Assembly: GCF_028683135.1 (NCBI RefSeq)
Contig: NZ_JAJUBB010000004.1
Coordinates: 186,001 to 250,000 of the forward strand
Direction: 5' to 3'
Length of the DNA stretch: 64,000 nucleotides
From: Enterovibrio qingdaonensis
Lineage (GTDB): Bacteria > Pseudomonadota > Gammaproteobacteria > Enterobacterales > Vibrionaceae
Shown: positions 9,031 to 18,952 of the stretch, one piece after another
Numbering within the stretch: the stretch's first letter is position 1
Layout of the letters: the number at the start of each line of letters is the position of its first letter
Notes under the pieces: generated by a model
What the model was told of the DNA's origin: nothing
Database searches by the model: none
Seen by the model: only the letters and a program-made list of their open reading frames with translations
Position numbers and translations under genes: made by a program

Positions 9031-10044
9031 TTATTTGATACTACTATCGAACCCAAACACCTCACGATAGCCAGGCAATGCCTGAGCCCCACCTGTGTGC
9101 AAAAACACAATATTCTCGTCTTTCCTAAATGTGCCGCTACGAATGAGACCGACTAGGCCAGCGGCTCCTTTTCCCGAATAAACCGGATCAAGCAATATGC
9201 CTTCATAACGCGCGAACAGCGAAATGGCCTCCAACGTACTTTCCGCCGGAATACCATAACCATCGCCAACATAATCGCAATTGGCTTGCACATCACTGCG
9301 CTTCACCACCCCTTCAATACCCAGCAACGCACAGGTTTTTTCTGCCAGCGCAAACACATTGTCCTCTTGCTGTTGTTGGGGCACACGCACACCAATACCC
9401 AACAAAGGAATTTGGCTGTTGATAGCACAAAGCCCTGTCACCAATCCTGCTTGGGTCCCAGCAGACCCCGTCGCCGTGACCAAATGGTCAATTTTCAAGC
9501 CTTGATCGTTCGCTTGGCTGACGAGTTCTAACGCGCAGTTTGCATAGCCCAGTGCACCAATCGCGTTGGAACCACCACCCGGAACGATGTAAGGCTTTTT
9601 ACCTTCAGCACGAAGCGTTTCAGCGACGGCTTCCATCGCCGCATTCATGTCAGTGCCACCGGGATAGGTTGTCAGCTTCGCCTCAAACAGTTGGTCCAAC
9701 AGTACATTACCATTGAGCACATAATCAGGGTCTTCCGACGCGGTTCGGTCTTCTAACAAAACGTGACATTCTAATCCGAGCTTAGCTGCAATGGCGGCAG
9801 TCTGACGTCCATGGTTAGTTTGTGTCGCGCCTTGCGTGATGATGGTATCTGCACCTTTTTCCACTGCATCTGCCATTAAGAATTCAAGTTTTCGGGTTTT
9901 GTTTCCGCCACCCGCCAGACCCGTACAATCATCGCGTTTAATCCAAATCGTCGGGCCGCCCAGTACTTCTGACAGACGCGAAAGTGGCTCCAACGGCGTA
10001 GGCAAATGTGCAAAACGAAGACGAGGGAAACGAGATAGATGCAT
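9031..10044 (-). CDS. PLP-dependent L-cysteate sulfo-lyase / D-cysteine desulfhydrase family enzyme
   Basis: 337 residues of the tryptophan-synthase-beta-fold group that includes ACC deaminase, DcyD and CuyA. The PLP lysine is Lys49 in [11 protein letters not shown]; the phosphate-binding loop is [10 protein letters not shown]. The N-terminus ([20 protein letters not shown]) and the motifs [11 protein letters not shown] and [11 protein letters not shown] resemble CuyA of Ruegeria, which splits L-cysteate into pyruvate, sulfite and ammonia, more than enteric DcyD as I recall them. Last gene of an operon with a TRAP importer and a hydrolase under a LysR regulator, which suggests uptake then catabolism of one compound. 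Which substrate is used cannot be decided from sequence alone. Confidence 0.72.
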   Translation of the reverse strand: MHLSRFPRLRFAHLPTPLEPLSRLSEVLGGPTIWIKRDDCTGLAGGGNKTRKLEFLMADAVEKGADTIITQGATQTNHGRQTAAIAAKLGLECHVLLEDRTASEDPDYVLNGNVLLDQLFEAKLTTYPGGTDMNAAMEAVAETLRAEGKKPYIVPGGGSNAIGALGYANCALELVSQANDQGLKIDHLVTATGSAGTQAGLVTGLCAINSQIPLLGIGVRVPQQQQEDNVFALAEKTCALLGIEGVVKRSDVQANCDYVGDGYGIPAESTLEAISLFARYEGILLDPVYSGKGAAGLVGLIRSGTFRKDENIVFLHTGGAQALPGYREVFGFDSSIK

Positions 10045-10132
10045 AGTTGTATGTCCTTATTCATTGGAATCTAAGATGAACAGCGTCAAGCTCAGTGCGC
10101 AAGGCACTGAGACATAAGTATTCAGCCTTCAT

Positions 10133-10912
10133 TTATTCTTTAATGAGCTGGTGCTGTTTCACTTTCTCACTTTGTAAGAAGTCGATAACCAGCAAGTTGA
10201 ATATTCGCGCTTTTTCTAAATGGGTGTTGTGCGCCGCCTGAGGAACAACGGCAAGATTTGCGTCGGTGATACCACGCCATAGCGTCTCCGTTTGCTCCCA
10301 CATGTATGAGCGGTCGCTGTCGGGCCAAAGCACCAGAGCTTTTGCGTTGATTTGTTTTAGTCGTTCGACCGAACGCCATCCTCCCATCGCCCTTAAACCA
10401 TTGATGTAGGTTTGTGTAGATACACGCTCAGCAAGTGCCATTCCCCTTAAAAAATCAGGATCCGCTTCCCCGTCAGAAAACCAGGTTCGCACCGTATCCC
10501 TTGCCACTTGCTCTGTGCCTTCACTCTCCGCTCTGGCAATGCTGTCATCAATCGACTCGAATCGCCCCGGCAGGTTGCCCATGGGTCCCGTCGCATAGAG
10601 CACCAATCCTTTCACGCGATCACGTGCTTTCAGTGCCACTTCCTGCGCAATCATGCCCCCCATCGAGTGCCCCATAAGATGGAAGCAATCGATCCCCAAA
10701 TCATCCAACTTCCCCAATACAAAATCGGCAAACCCATCAATAGAGTCCAATCCCGTTTCCTGCGCTTTCCCGCCATACCCGGGTAAATCGAAGGCCACTA
10801 CGTCAAAACGTGTTGAAAACAACTCAATCTGTTTCTCCCAATAGCTCAGGCTACTGAGAAACCCATGCACCAATACCAGCGTGGGTCCTGAACCTACTCG
10901 TATACAATTCAT
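10133..10912 (-). CDS. Alpha/beta hydrolase
   Basis: 259 residues from ATG 10912, which lies five bases after the stop of the TRAP permease; longer in-frame starts would run back into that gene. Classic alpha/beta-hydrolase layout: oxyanion-hole motif VLVHGFLSS, nucleophile Ser83 in GHSMGG, acidic residue in LWPDSD, and His in QAAHNTH. Cytoplasmic. Its place between the importer and the PLP lyase suggests it processes the imported compound, for example by hydrolysing an ester or amide before the lyase step. Substrate unknown. Confidence 0.8.
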   Translation of the reverse strand: MNCIRVGSGPTLVLVHGFLSSLSYWEKQIELFSTRFDVVAFDLPGYGGKAQETGLDSIDGFADFVLGKLDDLGIDCFHLMGHSMGGMIAQEVALKARDRVKGLVLYATGPMGNLPGRFESIDDSIARAESEGTEQVARDTVRTWFSDGEADPDFLRGMALAERVSTQTYINGLRAMGGWRSVERLKQINAKALVLWPDSDRSYMWEQTETLWRGITDANLAVVPQAAHNTHLEKARIFNLLVIDFLQSEKVKQHQLIKE

Positions 10913-10917
10913 CGTTA

Positions 10918-12219
10918 TTATTCCATTAACTCCGGAAGCCAAAGCGCGGTGTCGGGCAGTCCCACCAACACCAGTAACAAAGTCGCGAGGGCGACAATAA
11001 AGGGCACGCATCCAATGATGACGTCCCCGATGGAAACCTCGTCTTTAGCGAGATTTTGAATCACAAATAAATTGAGCCCGACAGGAGGCGTAAGCACCGC
11101 AATTTCCATCGTGATGGTGTAAACCACACCAAACCAAATAAGGTCAAATCCAGCGGCGGAAACCAAAGGGTATAAGGTTGGCAGCGTAATAAACGTCATT
11201 GAGACAGGCTCAAGGAACATGCCTAGCACGATGTAAAACACCACAATCATCGCCAGCACGGCATAAGGCGATAGCTGCATATCAACAAAGAGCTGGGTAA
11301 ATTGCTGCGGGATCTGGTGATACGTCATCACGAAGCCAAACAACACGCCAGAAGAAAGCAGTAGCCCGAGATAACCCATGGTTTGCATGGTCGATTTCAA
11401 CGATTCAAGTAAGCCCTGCCAACGCAGGCCGCCAAAGAAGTACGCCAGCACAAGCGTAAATACAGCGGAAACGCCCGCGGCTTCAGTGGGTGTTGCGATA
11501 CCCGCATAGATTGAAATGGTGATCACCAAGCCGATGATCAGAACAGGAAATAGAGCCGAAAACGCCACCAGCCAAGGAATCGGGTTGATGCTTTCCTGCC
11601 CAGGAATATCTTGCGGTTTAACCTTGCCCCAGACCGCGACAATAATAAAAAACATGGTGACGAGGATAAGGCCCGGCACTACGCCCGCTATAAATAGCGC
11701 ACCAATGGATTGGTCAGTCACGATGCCATAAAAAAGCAGAATAAGACTTGGCGGAAGTAACACACTGAGCGTGCCGCCGGCGGCTAACACTCCGCTAGAC
11801 AGGCGTTTCCCGTACCCCAGCTTGAGCATTTCTGGCAATGCAACACCGCCTATGGTCAAGGCACCGACCATACTTGAGCCACATACGGCACCAAAACCTG
11901 CACAGGCTCCAATACTGCCGTATGCTGCGGCACCACGAACAGGCAGTTTACTGTGCATAAACCAATAGAGATTCGGCCCTATGGATGACCGACCAATCAA
12001 CTCACCGAGAAAAACAAACAGGGGAACCGCAAGCAGAATGTAATCAAACCAAACGCCCCACAGTTTCAATTCAACTGTCACTAACGACGATTTGAGGCTC
12101 AGAATATCCAGCAAAAATGGGATTGAAGCTGCAGCAAGCGCAAACGGGATAGGGAGGCCGATGATGATAAAGCCCATCAACAAGCCCAACATACCTAGCC
12201 CGACAACGTACCATTCCAT
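10918..12219 (-). CDS. dctM: TRAP transporter large permease subunit (DctM type)
   Basis: 433 residues with about twelve hydrophobic helices and the DctM-typical segments GLPIPFALAAAS, AAYGSIGACAGFGAVCGSS and LTPPVGLNLFV. It forms the ion-driven translocation channel with the small subunit encoded just upstream. Stop and start of neighbouring genes lie within a few bases, so the order dctP-dctQ-dctM-hydrolase-lyase is one operon. The solute is unknown; a small carboxylate or sulfonate fits the downstream lyase. Confidence 0.9.
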   Translation of the reverse strand: MEWYVVGLGMLGLLMGFIIIGLPIPFALAAASIPFLLDILSLKSSLVTVELKLWGVWFDYILLAVPLFVFLGELIGRSSIGPNLYWFMHSKLPVRGAAAYGSIGACAGFGAVCGSSMVGALTIGGVALPEMLKLGYGKRLSSGVLAAGGTLSVLLPPSLILLFYGIVTDQSIGALFIAGVVPGLILVTMFFIIVAVWGKVKPQDIPGQESINPIPWLVAFSALFPVLIIGLVITISIYAGIATPTEAAGVSAVFTLVLAYFFGGLRWQGLLESLKSTMQTMGYLGLLLSSGVLFGFVMTYHQIPQQFTQLFVDMQLSPYAVLAMIVVFYIVLGMFLEPVSMTFITLPTLYPLVSAAGFDLIWFGVVYTITMEIAVLTPPVGLNLFVIQNLAKDEVSIGDVIIGCVPFIVALATLLLVLVGLPDTALWLPELME

Positions 12220-12231
12220 AAAACGTCCTTA

Positions 12232-12753
12232 TTATTGTTCGTTTGGCTTATCCGTCGCTGTCCTTTGCGACACAGGCACCTCTCTTCCTGCCACCAACAG
12301 ATAGAGTGCGGTCAGGCAAAAAGCGAGCAGTGAAATCACCACAGGGATCCAGAAGTAAAAGCGTGGCCAGAGAAGAATTTCGGACGCCGCACCTGAATCG
12401 ATAGACTTGAGCATGGCTTTGGTGGATGCCGCAAAGAAAAAGCCGCCGACCATCAACATCACCGACATATTGAGCTTATCTACCCAATACTGAATGGAAG
12501 GCGGAAGTTTATCTCGGACTAAGCCGACCTTAGGGTAAGCATCATTTAACAGTGCATAAGAAACACCGAGAAACGCGACGGGCACCAGCAGTAACGCCGT
12601 GGCTTCGGTCACCATGCCATCAGGCGAATCAAGCAGGTATCGCACGCCAACGCCATAGCTGATCCAAAATGCCTGAACCAGCACGATAGCCGCACCGCAG
12701 TAAAGCAACGCCAAAGACAACTGGTTGAGCCGCTTTAAAAGGAGTGATTTCAT
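12232..12753 (-). CDS. dctQ: TRAP transporter small permease subunit (DctQ type)
   Basis: 173 residues with four predicted membrane helices (for example LSLALLYCGAAIVLVQAFWI and ALLLVPVAFLGVSYALL). This matches the DctQ family in size and topology. It stands between the binding-protein gene and the large permease with 12-18 base gaps. The short hydrophilic C-terminus is cytoplasmic. Required together with DctM for transport. Confidence 0.85.
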   Translation of the reverse strand: MKSLLLKRLNQLSLALLYCGAAIVLVQAFWISYGVGVRYLLDSPDGMVTEATALLLVPVAFLGVSYALLNDAYPKVGLVRDKLPPSIQYWVDKLNMSVMLMVGGFFFAASTKAMLKSIDSGAASEILLWPRFYFWIPVVISLLAFCLTALYLLVAGREVPVSQRTATDKPNEQ

Positions 12754-12771
12754 ACGGTGCGCTCCCCTGAA

Positions 12772-13776
12772 TTACTCTGTGTGTGCCGCAAACAATCCGC
12801 GGATTTTATCTGCCAATGGCACGCCACATGCTTCGTTCACTTCCGGTGTCCATTTCGCCTGAATGCCTTTTAATAGCTCTCCTGTACGATCTTCTGACAT
12901 GGAAACCGCCGAGCCGCCATTCGCCATCACCGCATTGCCGACACGCTCATCTACCCAAGTCTCATAGCGCGGTTTTAGCCAAGCTTCGGCTTCAACCGCC
13001 GCTTCTTTCAGTGCTTTTTGGTTGGCAGGACTTAAGTCATCAAACTTGTCCTTGTTCATCATGTAGATGATGTTGCCGTAAAACATATTGGCATTAACCA
13101 TGTGTGGCATGACTGACCAAAGCTTCCATGAACTGTAGGTCGCCACGCCCATATTGATGCCATCAACCACACCACGTTCTGCGGATTGGAACACCTCTTT
13201 CGGTGCCACAAATACTGGCTTACCACCCCATGTTTCAATCATTAGGCTAACTAAAGGGCCGATGGAGCGAACCAGCTTGCCATTCAAGTTACCGATGTCA
13301 GAAACTGGGTCTTCAAACCACCATTCTTGATCGTATGAGTAGTTAGAATTAATCAGTGGGATCAAATCCGCCTTTGCCGCTTCCGCTTCCACGAGCGCGG
13401 CATAGTCACTGTCCAGTTCGATTTGCTTTTCGAGGTTAATCGCAACCGGATACAAAGAGGTCACGCGATAACAAGGAAGACGCTTGTCTGCGGGAATCCA
13501 GCTGATATCTGACACCCCGCCTTGCACCGCATCTACACCCTCGCTCCAGCCATGAAGGGTTGCAGACGGAAAGATTTGTACCTTGAGATCGCCCTGACTT
13601 TTTTCGGCCGCAAGTTCGGCAAACTTCTGGAAGCCCTGATAGCGAATATCCGACTCATTCACATAGGTTGAAAGGCGAATAGTTTCCGCAGCTTGTGCCG
13701 TAAATGGCAAGGCACTGACGATGGCGATACTGAGGGTACTTTTTACGAAAGAACGGACGTAGCGTTGGCACTTCAT
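12772..13776 (-). CDS. dctP: TRAP transporter periplasmic solute-binding protein (DctP family)
   Basis: 334 residues with a Sec signal peptide ending near AQAAETI. The body is a DctP/DUF-type TRAP binder: the usual IFPSATLHG and GVSDISWIPAD segments, and the family's carboxylate-binding arginine is likely in KLVRSIGPL. First gene of the operon, with GGGAGATG before the ATG. It defines the transporter's specificity, which I cannot assign. The cluster with a CuyA-like lyase makes an amino-sulfonate or amino-carboxylate worth testing. Confidence 0.85.
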   Translation of the reverse strand: MKCQRYVRSFVKSTLSIAIVSALPFTAQAAETIRLSTYVNESDIRYQGFQKFAELAAEKSQGDLKVQIFPSATLHGWSEGVDAVQGGVSDISWIPADKRLPCYRVTSLYPVAINLEKQIELDSDYAALVEAEAAKADLIPLINSNYSYDQEWWFEDPVSDIGNLNGKLVRSIGPLVSLMIETWGGKPVFVAPKEVFQSAERGVVDGINMGVATYSSWKLWSVMPHMVNANMFYGNIIYMMNKDKFDDLSPANQKALKEAAVEAEAWLKPRYETWVDERVGNAVMANGGSAVSMSEDRTGELLKGIQAKWTPEVNEACGVPLADKIRGLFAAHTE

Positions 13777-14159
13777 AGGACATCTCCCTTGTCTTTACTC
13801 GCTCTTAATGAGTTCTGCCACCTTGGGAAATCAAGGTTTCAAAATCGCTCCATTAAGCATGGCGACGACAGGGTATTTTGCGTAATGCCAATTTGGTTGG
13901 ACTGCATTCCAATTTTTTAGGAGCTACAAAAAACAATGTGAATTCATAATGATAAAAATGCATTTCTTGTCCAAACAAGGAAAATAACCGATTTATTGAG
14001 GTTGCCAAGTATCTGCGCTCAATCCAGCACTTTCTTATCTTTAAGCCTTTCAACGTGACCAACTCTGATAGTGTTAAAACATCACGTCGATGGAACGACA
14101 ACGGTGACAACCTGCGTGCTAGGTCGAGATGTAGTTGATGGTATGACCTGGAGGAAGCA
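13777..14159. promoter_or_regulatory. Divergent control region between the TRAP operon and its LysR regulator
   Basis: A 383-bp non-coding stretch separating the minus-strand TRAP operon from the plus-strand lysR-type gene. This is the usual position for LysR binding sites. I did not find a single convincing T-N11-A operator or a consensus promoter, so only the location is claimed. Confidence 0.45.
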
Positions 14160-15065
14160 TTGGACTTTAAATTACTGGAAGATTTAGTCTGCCTTGCCCA
14201 TTCGAGCAGTTTTACCTCTGCAGCGAAGGAAAGGTTCGTTACGCAGCCTGCATTTAGTCGGCGCATAAAAGCGCTGGAACAATGGGTGGGCACGGACTTA
14301 GTCAATCGCGACTCGCCACAACTGGAACTCACAGAACAAGGACGTGTCTTTGTCGTAGAAGCGGAAGAGATACTCAACAAACTCTATCAGGCAAGAGAAA
14401 CAGCGAGAGCCTTAAAAAAAATCACGGCGAACGAAATCTCGGTCGCTGCTCAAAACTCCATTGTGCAAACCGTATTTATGGCTTGGATGGAAGAGATCGA
14501 AAAGTCCGTCGGCCCCATCTATGTCAGGTTGTCTTCAGACCGTCTCGCAGACTGTATCGAGATGTTCCGTAACGGCACCGTGAACTACCTGCTTTGCTAT
14601 ACCCATAAAGACGTTGGATTAGGCATTGATGATGCCCGATTTGAAAGTACGGTCATTGGGGAAGAAACACTGGTTCCTGTCACATTGCGTGTTGGCAACC
14701 AGCCCAAACATACCCTTCCTGGCAGCGCGCAAGATCCTATCCCTCTCGTGGCCTATACCCACCAATCCCTGTTCGGGAAAGCCATGGACCAACTGTTGGA
14801 AAATGAAGATTGCTACCTGACGCGGCGATACGAAAATCCCTTCGCACATACGCTAAAATCCATGGTACTCGGCGGTTATGGGCTGGCTTGGCTACCACAT
14901 TCTTTTGTCAAAGATGAATTGATGCGCGGAGAGCTAAGTGTGGCTGGCGACGAAAAATGGCACATTCCGTTTCAGGTTCGATTGCTCTATCGCAAACCTG
15001 AAGATGAACTGGAAAGGGCCATTTTTGATGTGTCAGAAAAGATGTCAGCGGCCATCACGTCATAA
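14160..15065 (+). CDS. LysR-family transcriptional regulator
   Basis: 301 residues. The start is TTG at 14160, placed by GGAGGAAG six bases upstream; the protein then opens MDFKLLEDLVCLAHSSSFTS like other LysR proteins. The N-terminal winged HTH contains AAKERFVTQPAFSRRIKALE. A periplasmic-binding-like effector domain follows from about residue 90. Divergently placed to the TRAP-hydrolase-lyase operon, so it most likely senses that pathway's substrate and activates the operon. The next gene is convergent and unrelated (rlmC). Confidence 0.88.
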   Translation: MDFKLLEDLVCLAHSSSFTSAAKERFVTQPAFSRRIKALEQWVGTDLVNRDSPQLELTEQGRVFVVEAEEILNKLYQARETARALKKITANEISVAAQNSIVQTVFMAWMEEIEKSVGPIYVRLSSDRLADCIEMFRNGTVNYLLCYTHKDVGLGIDDARFESTVIGEETLVPVTLRVGNQPKHTLPGSAQDPIPLVAYTHQSLFGKAMDQLLENEDCYLTRRYENPFAHTLKSMVLGGYGLAWLPHSFVKDELMRGELSVAGDEKWHIPFQVRLLYRKPEDELERAIFDVSEKMSAAITS

Positions 15066-15081
15066 CCGCTGACGCAGTGTT

Positions 15082-16221
15082 TTATGCTCGGCGTTCCAGC
15101 AGCACCATGACTTCAGCATGATCTGTGTGAGGGAACATATCAAACCATTGCAGACGCTTAGCGTCATAGCTTGTCAGCCCATCTATATCCGCTTTCAATG
15201 TGTCTGGGTTACAGCTCGAGTAAATGATGTGCTGCGGGGCAAGTTCTTCTAACTGTGCCACCAGCTCTTTCCCCAGACCTCGACGAGGCGGATTGACCAA
15301 CACCAAATCAGGAGCCGTGTCCTGCATTTCGGAAAACTTAGTGGAATCCAACGCATCGAAACTCAGATTGTCGATACCCATCTCTTCGGCTGAACGTTTC
15401 GCACTGGCAATCGCTTCAGGTTCAATTTCAATGCCCGTGACTGCATCGGTCACAGACGCACAGTGCAGCGCAAAACCGCCAACACCACAGAAAAGATCCC
15501 ACATACGTGCGGGTGCGATTTCTTTTACCCATTCACGGGCCGTTGCATAAAGTGTCGCCGCCACTTTCGGGTTGGTTTGAAAGAAGCTCTTTGGACGCAC
15601 AACCAACGGCACATCGTTGAATCGCTCAACAAGATGCTGTTCTTCAGTCAGGAATACCTCTTCCTCACCTTCCAAGCGCGCCATATGAACAGGTTGCAGA
15701 TTCACAGACACCACTTTCACTTTCGGGAACGCTTCCTGAAGCCTTGGCAGATTCGCTTCCACGCGCGCCATGGCATCTTTGCTTCGCATCACGAAGCGCA
15801 GCATAAATTCACCCGAAAAATCCGCTCGCGTCAGAAGGATGAACTTGAGCTCCCCTTTCTTCTTCACTTTGTTGTACGGCGGAATACCGGACGTGCGAAT
15901 CCAGTCTTGCAGGTAGTCCAGCAACACTGTCATGTCTTCCGTGTAGAGCGGGCAATGTGTCAGGCTAACTAGCTCAATCTGCTCACCACGTTTCACATCG
16001 GCACCGAGCACAGGCTGGTGTGCTGCACCTAACACCACCATTTTGGCTTTGTTTCGGCAGCCTGATTCTTCGCTTAATACCGGCGACAACCACTGCTCAG
16101 GCAGACGGTTTTCAAACAGGGATTTCAGCGCATCGTCTTTTTCTGTGACTTGCTGAGCATACGGGGTGCCCATCAGCTCACAAGAGCGACATTTGTGCTG
16201 TTCGAAGAATTTGCAATGCAT
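15082..16221 (-). CDS. rlmC: 23S rRNA (uracil747-C5)-methyltransferase RlmC
   Basis: 379 residues, close to E. coli RlmC (375). Makes m5U747 in 23S rRNA using SAM. The 4Fe-4S cysteines are Cys3, Cys11 and Cys14 ([18 protein letters not shown]) plus one later. The SAM motif is [12 protein letters not shown], the substrate motif [10 protein letters not shown], and the catalytic cysteine lies in YSSCNPDTL. No TRAM domain, which separates it from RlmD/TrmA. Stands alone, convergent with the LysR gene. Confidence 0.92.
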   Translation of the reverse strand: MHCKFFEQHKCRSCELMGTPYAQQVTEKDDALKSLFENRLPEQWLSPVLSEESGCRNKAKMVVLGAAHQPVLGADVKRGEQIELVSLTHCPLYTEDMTVLLDYLQDWIRTSGIPPYNKVKKKGELKFILLTRADFSGEFMLRFVMRSKDAMARVEANLPRLQEAFPKVKVVSVNLQPVHMARLEGEEEVFLTEEQHLVERFNDVPLVVRPKSFFQTNPKVAATLYATAREWVKEIAPARMWDLFCGVGGFALHCASVTDAVTGIEIEPEAIASAKRSAEEMGIDNLSFDALDSTKFSEMQDTAPDLVLVNPPRRGLGKELVAQLEELAPQHIIYSSCNPDTLKADIDGLTSYDAKRLQWFDMFPHTDHAEVMVLLERRA

Positions 16222-16440
16222 ACAGAGCTCTACTGCCAGAGAAAAGACGCAAGTCTATGCATCTGAGAGAAAATCACCATTCGCGTTATTGCTCGTTACC
16301 ATCAAATATATTCATGATAGGAAAGTGCAGTAAAAGTGACCGGATCATCTGTGCGAACGACTGCTTTTTCCTTGAGTTATACCCGCCAGTTCGTGAATAC
16401 TGAACAGCATAAAAAGAGTAATAGATTGAGTACGCTACCG

Positions 16441-17340
16441 ATGAAAATAGACCTTACCAAGATGGTGACAGAAAGCCGCAACCCTGCCAGTGCAGAGATT
16501 GATACCCTGTCCACACTCGACATGCTGAAAGTGATCAATGACGAAGATAAAAAAGTCGCGCTCGCCGTCGAAGCCGAATTACCGAACATTGCGCTAGCTG
16601 TCGATGCCATCACCAACGCATTCGCTGACGGTGGACGACTGATATACATGGGGGCGGGAACCTCTGGCCGATTGGGTATTCTTGATGCGAGTGAATGTCC
16701 GCCGACGTACGGCACCAATCCTGCGATGGTCGTGGGCCTCATCGCCGGAGGGCATCCAGCGATTTTAAAAGCCGTTGAGAATGCGGAAGACAATGCAGAG
16801 CTCGGCAAACAAAACCTTATCGACCTCGCTTTGACTGACAAAGACGTCGTGGTGGGCATCGCGGCCAGTGGTCGCACGCCGTATGTGCTTGGCGGCATGA
16901 GATACGCCAAATCCATCGGTTCTACCGTGGTGGCCATCGCCTGTAACCCCGTCTGTACCATGGTAGATGAAGCCAATATCGCCATCACGCCAGTTGTTGG
17001 CCCAGAAGTCGTCACAGGTTCATCGCGAATGAAAGCCGGCACGGCACAAAAATTGGTGCTGAATATGCTGACTTCAGGCGCGATGATCCGAAGCGGAAAA
17101 GTCTTTGGCAACCTTATGGTCGATGTAGAAGCCACTAATGCAAAGCTCATTCAACGCCAAACTAACATTGTGGTAGAAGCAACTGGCGTGTCAGCGGAAG
17201 AGGCTGACAGCGCACTAAACGCCTGTGGCCGCCATTGTAAAACGGCTATTCTCATGCTGTTGGCAAACTTGTCTGCAGAACAAGCCAAGGCCAAGCTCGA
17301 CGCAAACAATGGGTTTATTCGCCAAGCACTCAACGCGTAA
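16441..17340 (+). CDS. murQ: N-acetylmuramic acid 6-phosphate etherase MurQ
   Basis: 299 residues from ATG 16441 (protein opens [20 protein letters not shown], aligning with E. coli MurQ); a longer frame upstream has no support. MurQ cleaves the lactyl ether of MurNAc-6-P to give GlcNAc-6-P in cell-wall recycling. The SIS domain shows [23 protein letters not shown] and [15 protein letters not shown], both highly conserved. The usual neighbours (murP, anmK, nagZ) are absent, so substrate must come from genes elsewhere. Confidence 0.95.
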   Translation: MKIDLTKMVTESRNPASAEIDTLSTLDMLKVINDEDKKVALAVEAELPNIALAVDAITNAFADGGRLIYMGAGTSGRLGILDASECPPTYGTNPAMVVGLIAGGHPAILKAVENAEDNAELGKQNLIDLALTDKDVVVGIAASGRTPYVLGGMRYAKSIGSTVVAIACNPVCTMVDEANIAITPVVGPEVVTGSSRMKAGTAQKLVLNMLTSGAMIRSGKVFGNLMVDVEATNAKLIQRQTNIVVEATGVSAEEADSALNACGRHCKTAILMLLANLSAEQAKAKLDANNGFIRQALNA

Positions 17341-17562
17341 TTCAGCCCTTTTCACGGACAATATGACGGTATCAAAAACCGCAACTTGTCCGTGGGATTG
17401 GTACCCTTTCGATACCCAACGCACCATCTCAGTGCATTGATGACAAAGTAATTGCACCAATATTGCCCACCGCACGTCTCCTTTCATCGCCATGATGTCC
17501 AATCAAGAGGCAAAAAACACGCCCTGCATTTTCCTTATACCTCAAAGCATTAGCATTCCACC

Positions 17563-17598
17563 GCACTGATTTGGTGTATCCCTGCACTTGTTTGGGAC
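17563..17598 (+). promoter_or_regulatory. Two NtrC-type binding sites upstream of the ammonium transporter
   Basis: GCACTGATTTGGTGT at 17563-17577 closely matches the NtrC operator GCAC-N7-GTGC type (as in glnA). A weaker copy, GCACTTGTTTGGGAC, lies at 17584-17598, exactly 21 bp or two helical turns downstream, which suits co-operative binding. Assigned by eye. Confidence 0.65.
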
Positions 17599-17602
17599 AT
17601 TC

Positions 17603-17618
17603 CGGCACACTTTGTGCT
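17603..17618 (+). promoter_or_regulatory. Sigma-54 promoter of the ammonium transporter
   Basis: CGGCACACTTTGTGCT fits the -24/-12 pattern TGGCAC-N5-TTGCW, with GG and GC at the required spacing. It lies about 55 bases before the GTG start codon and directly after the NtrC sites, so nitrogen-limitation control is likely. Confidence 0.65.
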
Positions 17619-17672
17619 TTAACCCCTACCGCTGGAAGCAAATACATTCTCAAGGAAGTAGAGGAAATTAAC

Positions 17673-18881
17673 GTGGATAACATCAGTAGCGCGATTCAAA
17701 CGCTATCAGAAAGTGCCAACACACTGTTTATTTTGATTGGTGCCATCATGGTACTAGCCATGCACGCAGGCTTTGCCTTTTTGGAAGTCGGCACCGTTAG
17801 ACACCGCAATCAGGTCAATGCGCTAGCCAAGATCATGTCCGATTTTGGTTTCTCAGCAATTGCCTATTTCTTTATCGGTTACTGGGTTGCCTATGATGTG
17901 ACCTTTTTCAGCAGTGCTAGCGTACTTTCTGAAGGCAGTGGCTATGAGTTGGTTAAATTCTTTTTCTTAATGACCTTTGCCGCCGCCATTCCTGCCATCA
18001 TCTCCGGCGGTGTAGCTGAGCGCGCCAAATTCGCACCTATGTTGGTCGCCGCTGCCGCAATCGTCGCGTTTGTTTATCCTTTCTTTGAGGGACTGATTTG
18101 GAACAGCAACTACGGCTTTCAAGACTGGCTAAACAATACTTTTGGTGCGCCATTCCATGACTTTGCGGGTTCCGTGGTTGTTCACGCTGTTGGCGGTTGG
18201 ATCGCCCTTGCCGCCATTTTGATTCTGGGCGTACGTAACGGTCGCTACCGCGGTGGACGCTTAGTTGCATTTGCTCCATCAAACATCCCTTTCCTTGCTT
18301 TAGGCGCATGGATCCTGACTGTCGGCTGGTTTGGCTTTAACGTCATGTCAGCACAAACCATGGACGGCATAAGTGGTCTAGTTGCCGTTAACACCTTGAT
18401 GGCAATGGTGGGCGGCATTATCACCTCACTCATTGCAGGCAAAAATGACCCAGGTTTCTTACACAACGGTCCACTTGCAGGTTTGGTCGCCGTGTGTGCG
18501 GGTTCCGATCTCATGCACCCCATCGGTGCGTTGATCACAGGCGGTATCGCAGGGGTTCTGTTCGTTTGGTTGTTTACCCTGATCCAGAACCGTTTCAAGA
18601 TTGATGACGTATTAGGTGTATGGCCGCTTCACGGCGTCTGTGGCGTTTGGGGTGGTATTGCAGCCGGTATTTTCGGTACCGAAGCACTGGGCGGTTTGGG
18701 CGGCGTTAGCCTGATGTCGCAAATCATCGGTACTATCGCTGGCGTTGTGGTTGCATTCGTGGGCGGTTGGATTGTTTACACGGCCGTCGACAAAGTATCA
18801 GGCATCCGCCTTAGCGATGAAGACGAGTACAAAGGTGCTGATCTCGCTATTCACAAAATCGGTGCCACGTCAGAAGACTAA
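17673..18881 (+). CDS. amtB: Ammonium transporter (Amt family)
   Basis: 402 residues from GTG 17673, which follows GAGGAAATTAAC; the in-frame start further up lies inside the promoter. Eleven-helix Amt channel conducting ammonium/ammonia across the inner membrane. Visible pore residues: Asp and His in DFAGSVVVHAVGG and the second pore His in VWPLHGVCGVWGG. It lacks the N-terminal signal sequence of E. coli AmtB. No glnK (PII) gene is next to it, unlike the usual pair. The NtrC and sigma-54 signals upstream point to induction under nitrogen limitation. A terminator follows. Confidence 0.92.
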   Translation: MDNISSAIQTLSESANTLFILIGAIMVLAMHAGFAFLEVGTVRHRNQVNALAKIMSDFGFSAIAYFFIGYWVAYDVTFFSSASVLSEGSGYELVKFFFLMTFAAAIPAIISGGVAERAKFAPMLVAAAAIVAFVYPFFEGLIWNSNYGFQDWLNNTFGAPFHDFAGSVVVHAVGGWIALAAILILGVRNGRYRGGRLVAFAPSNIPFLALGAWILTVGWFGFNVMSAQTMDGISGLVAVNTLMAMVGGIITSLIAGKNDPGFLHNGPLAGLVAVCAGSDLMHPIGALITGGIAGVLFVWLFTLIQNRFKIDDVLGVWPLHGVCGVWGGIAAGIFGTEALGGLGGVSLMSQIIGTIAGVVVAFVGGWIVYTAVDKVSGIRLSDEDEYKGADLAIHKIGATSED

Positions 18882-18902
18882 AATCCGTTCCCCCTATGAA
18901 GG

Positions 18903-18926
18903 AGAGTCCGTTGAGGACTCTTTTTC
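18903..18926 (+). terminator. Intrinsic terminator after the ammonium transporter
   Basis: Stem AGAGTCC / GGACTCT with a five-base loop, followed by TTTTT, 21 bases after the stop. Confidence 0.85.
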
Positions 18927-18952
18927 ATTTCCCGCGTTATATCGACACTAGG

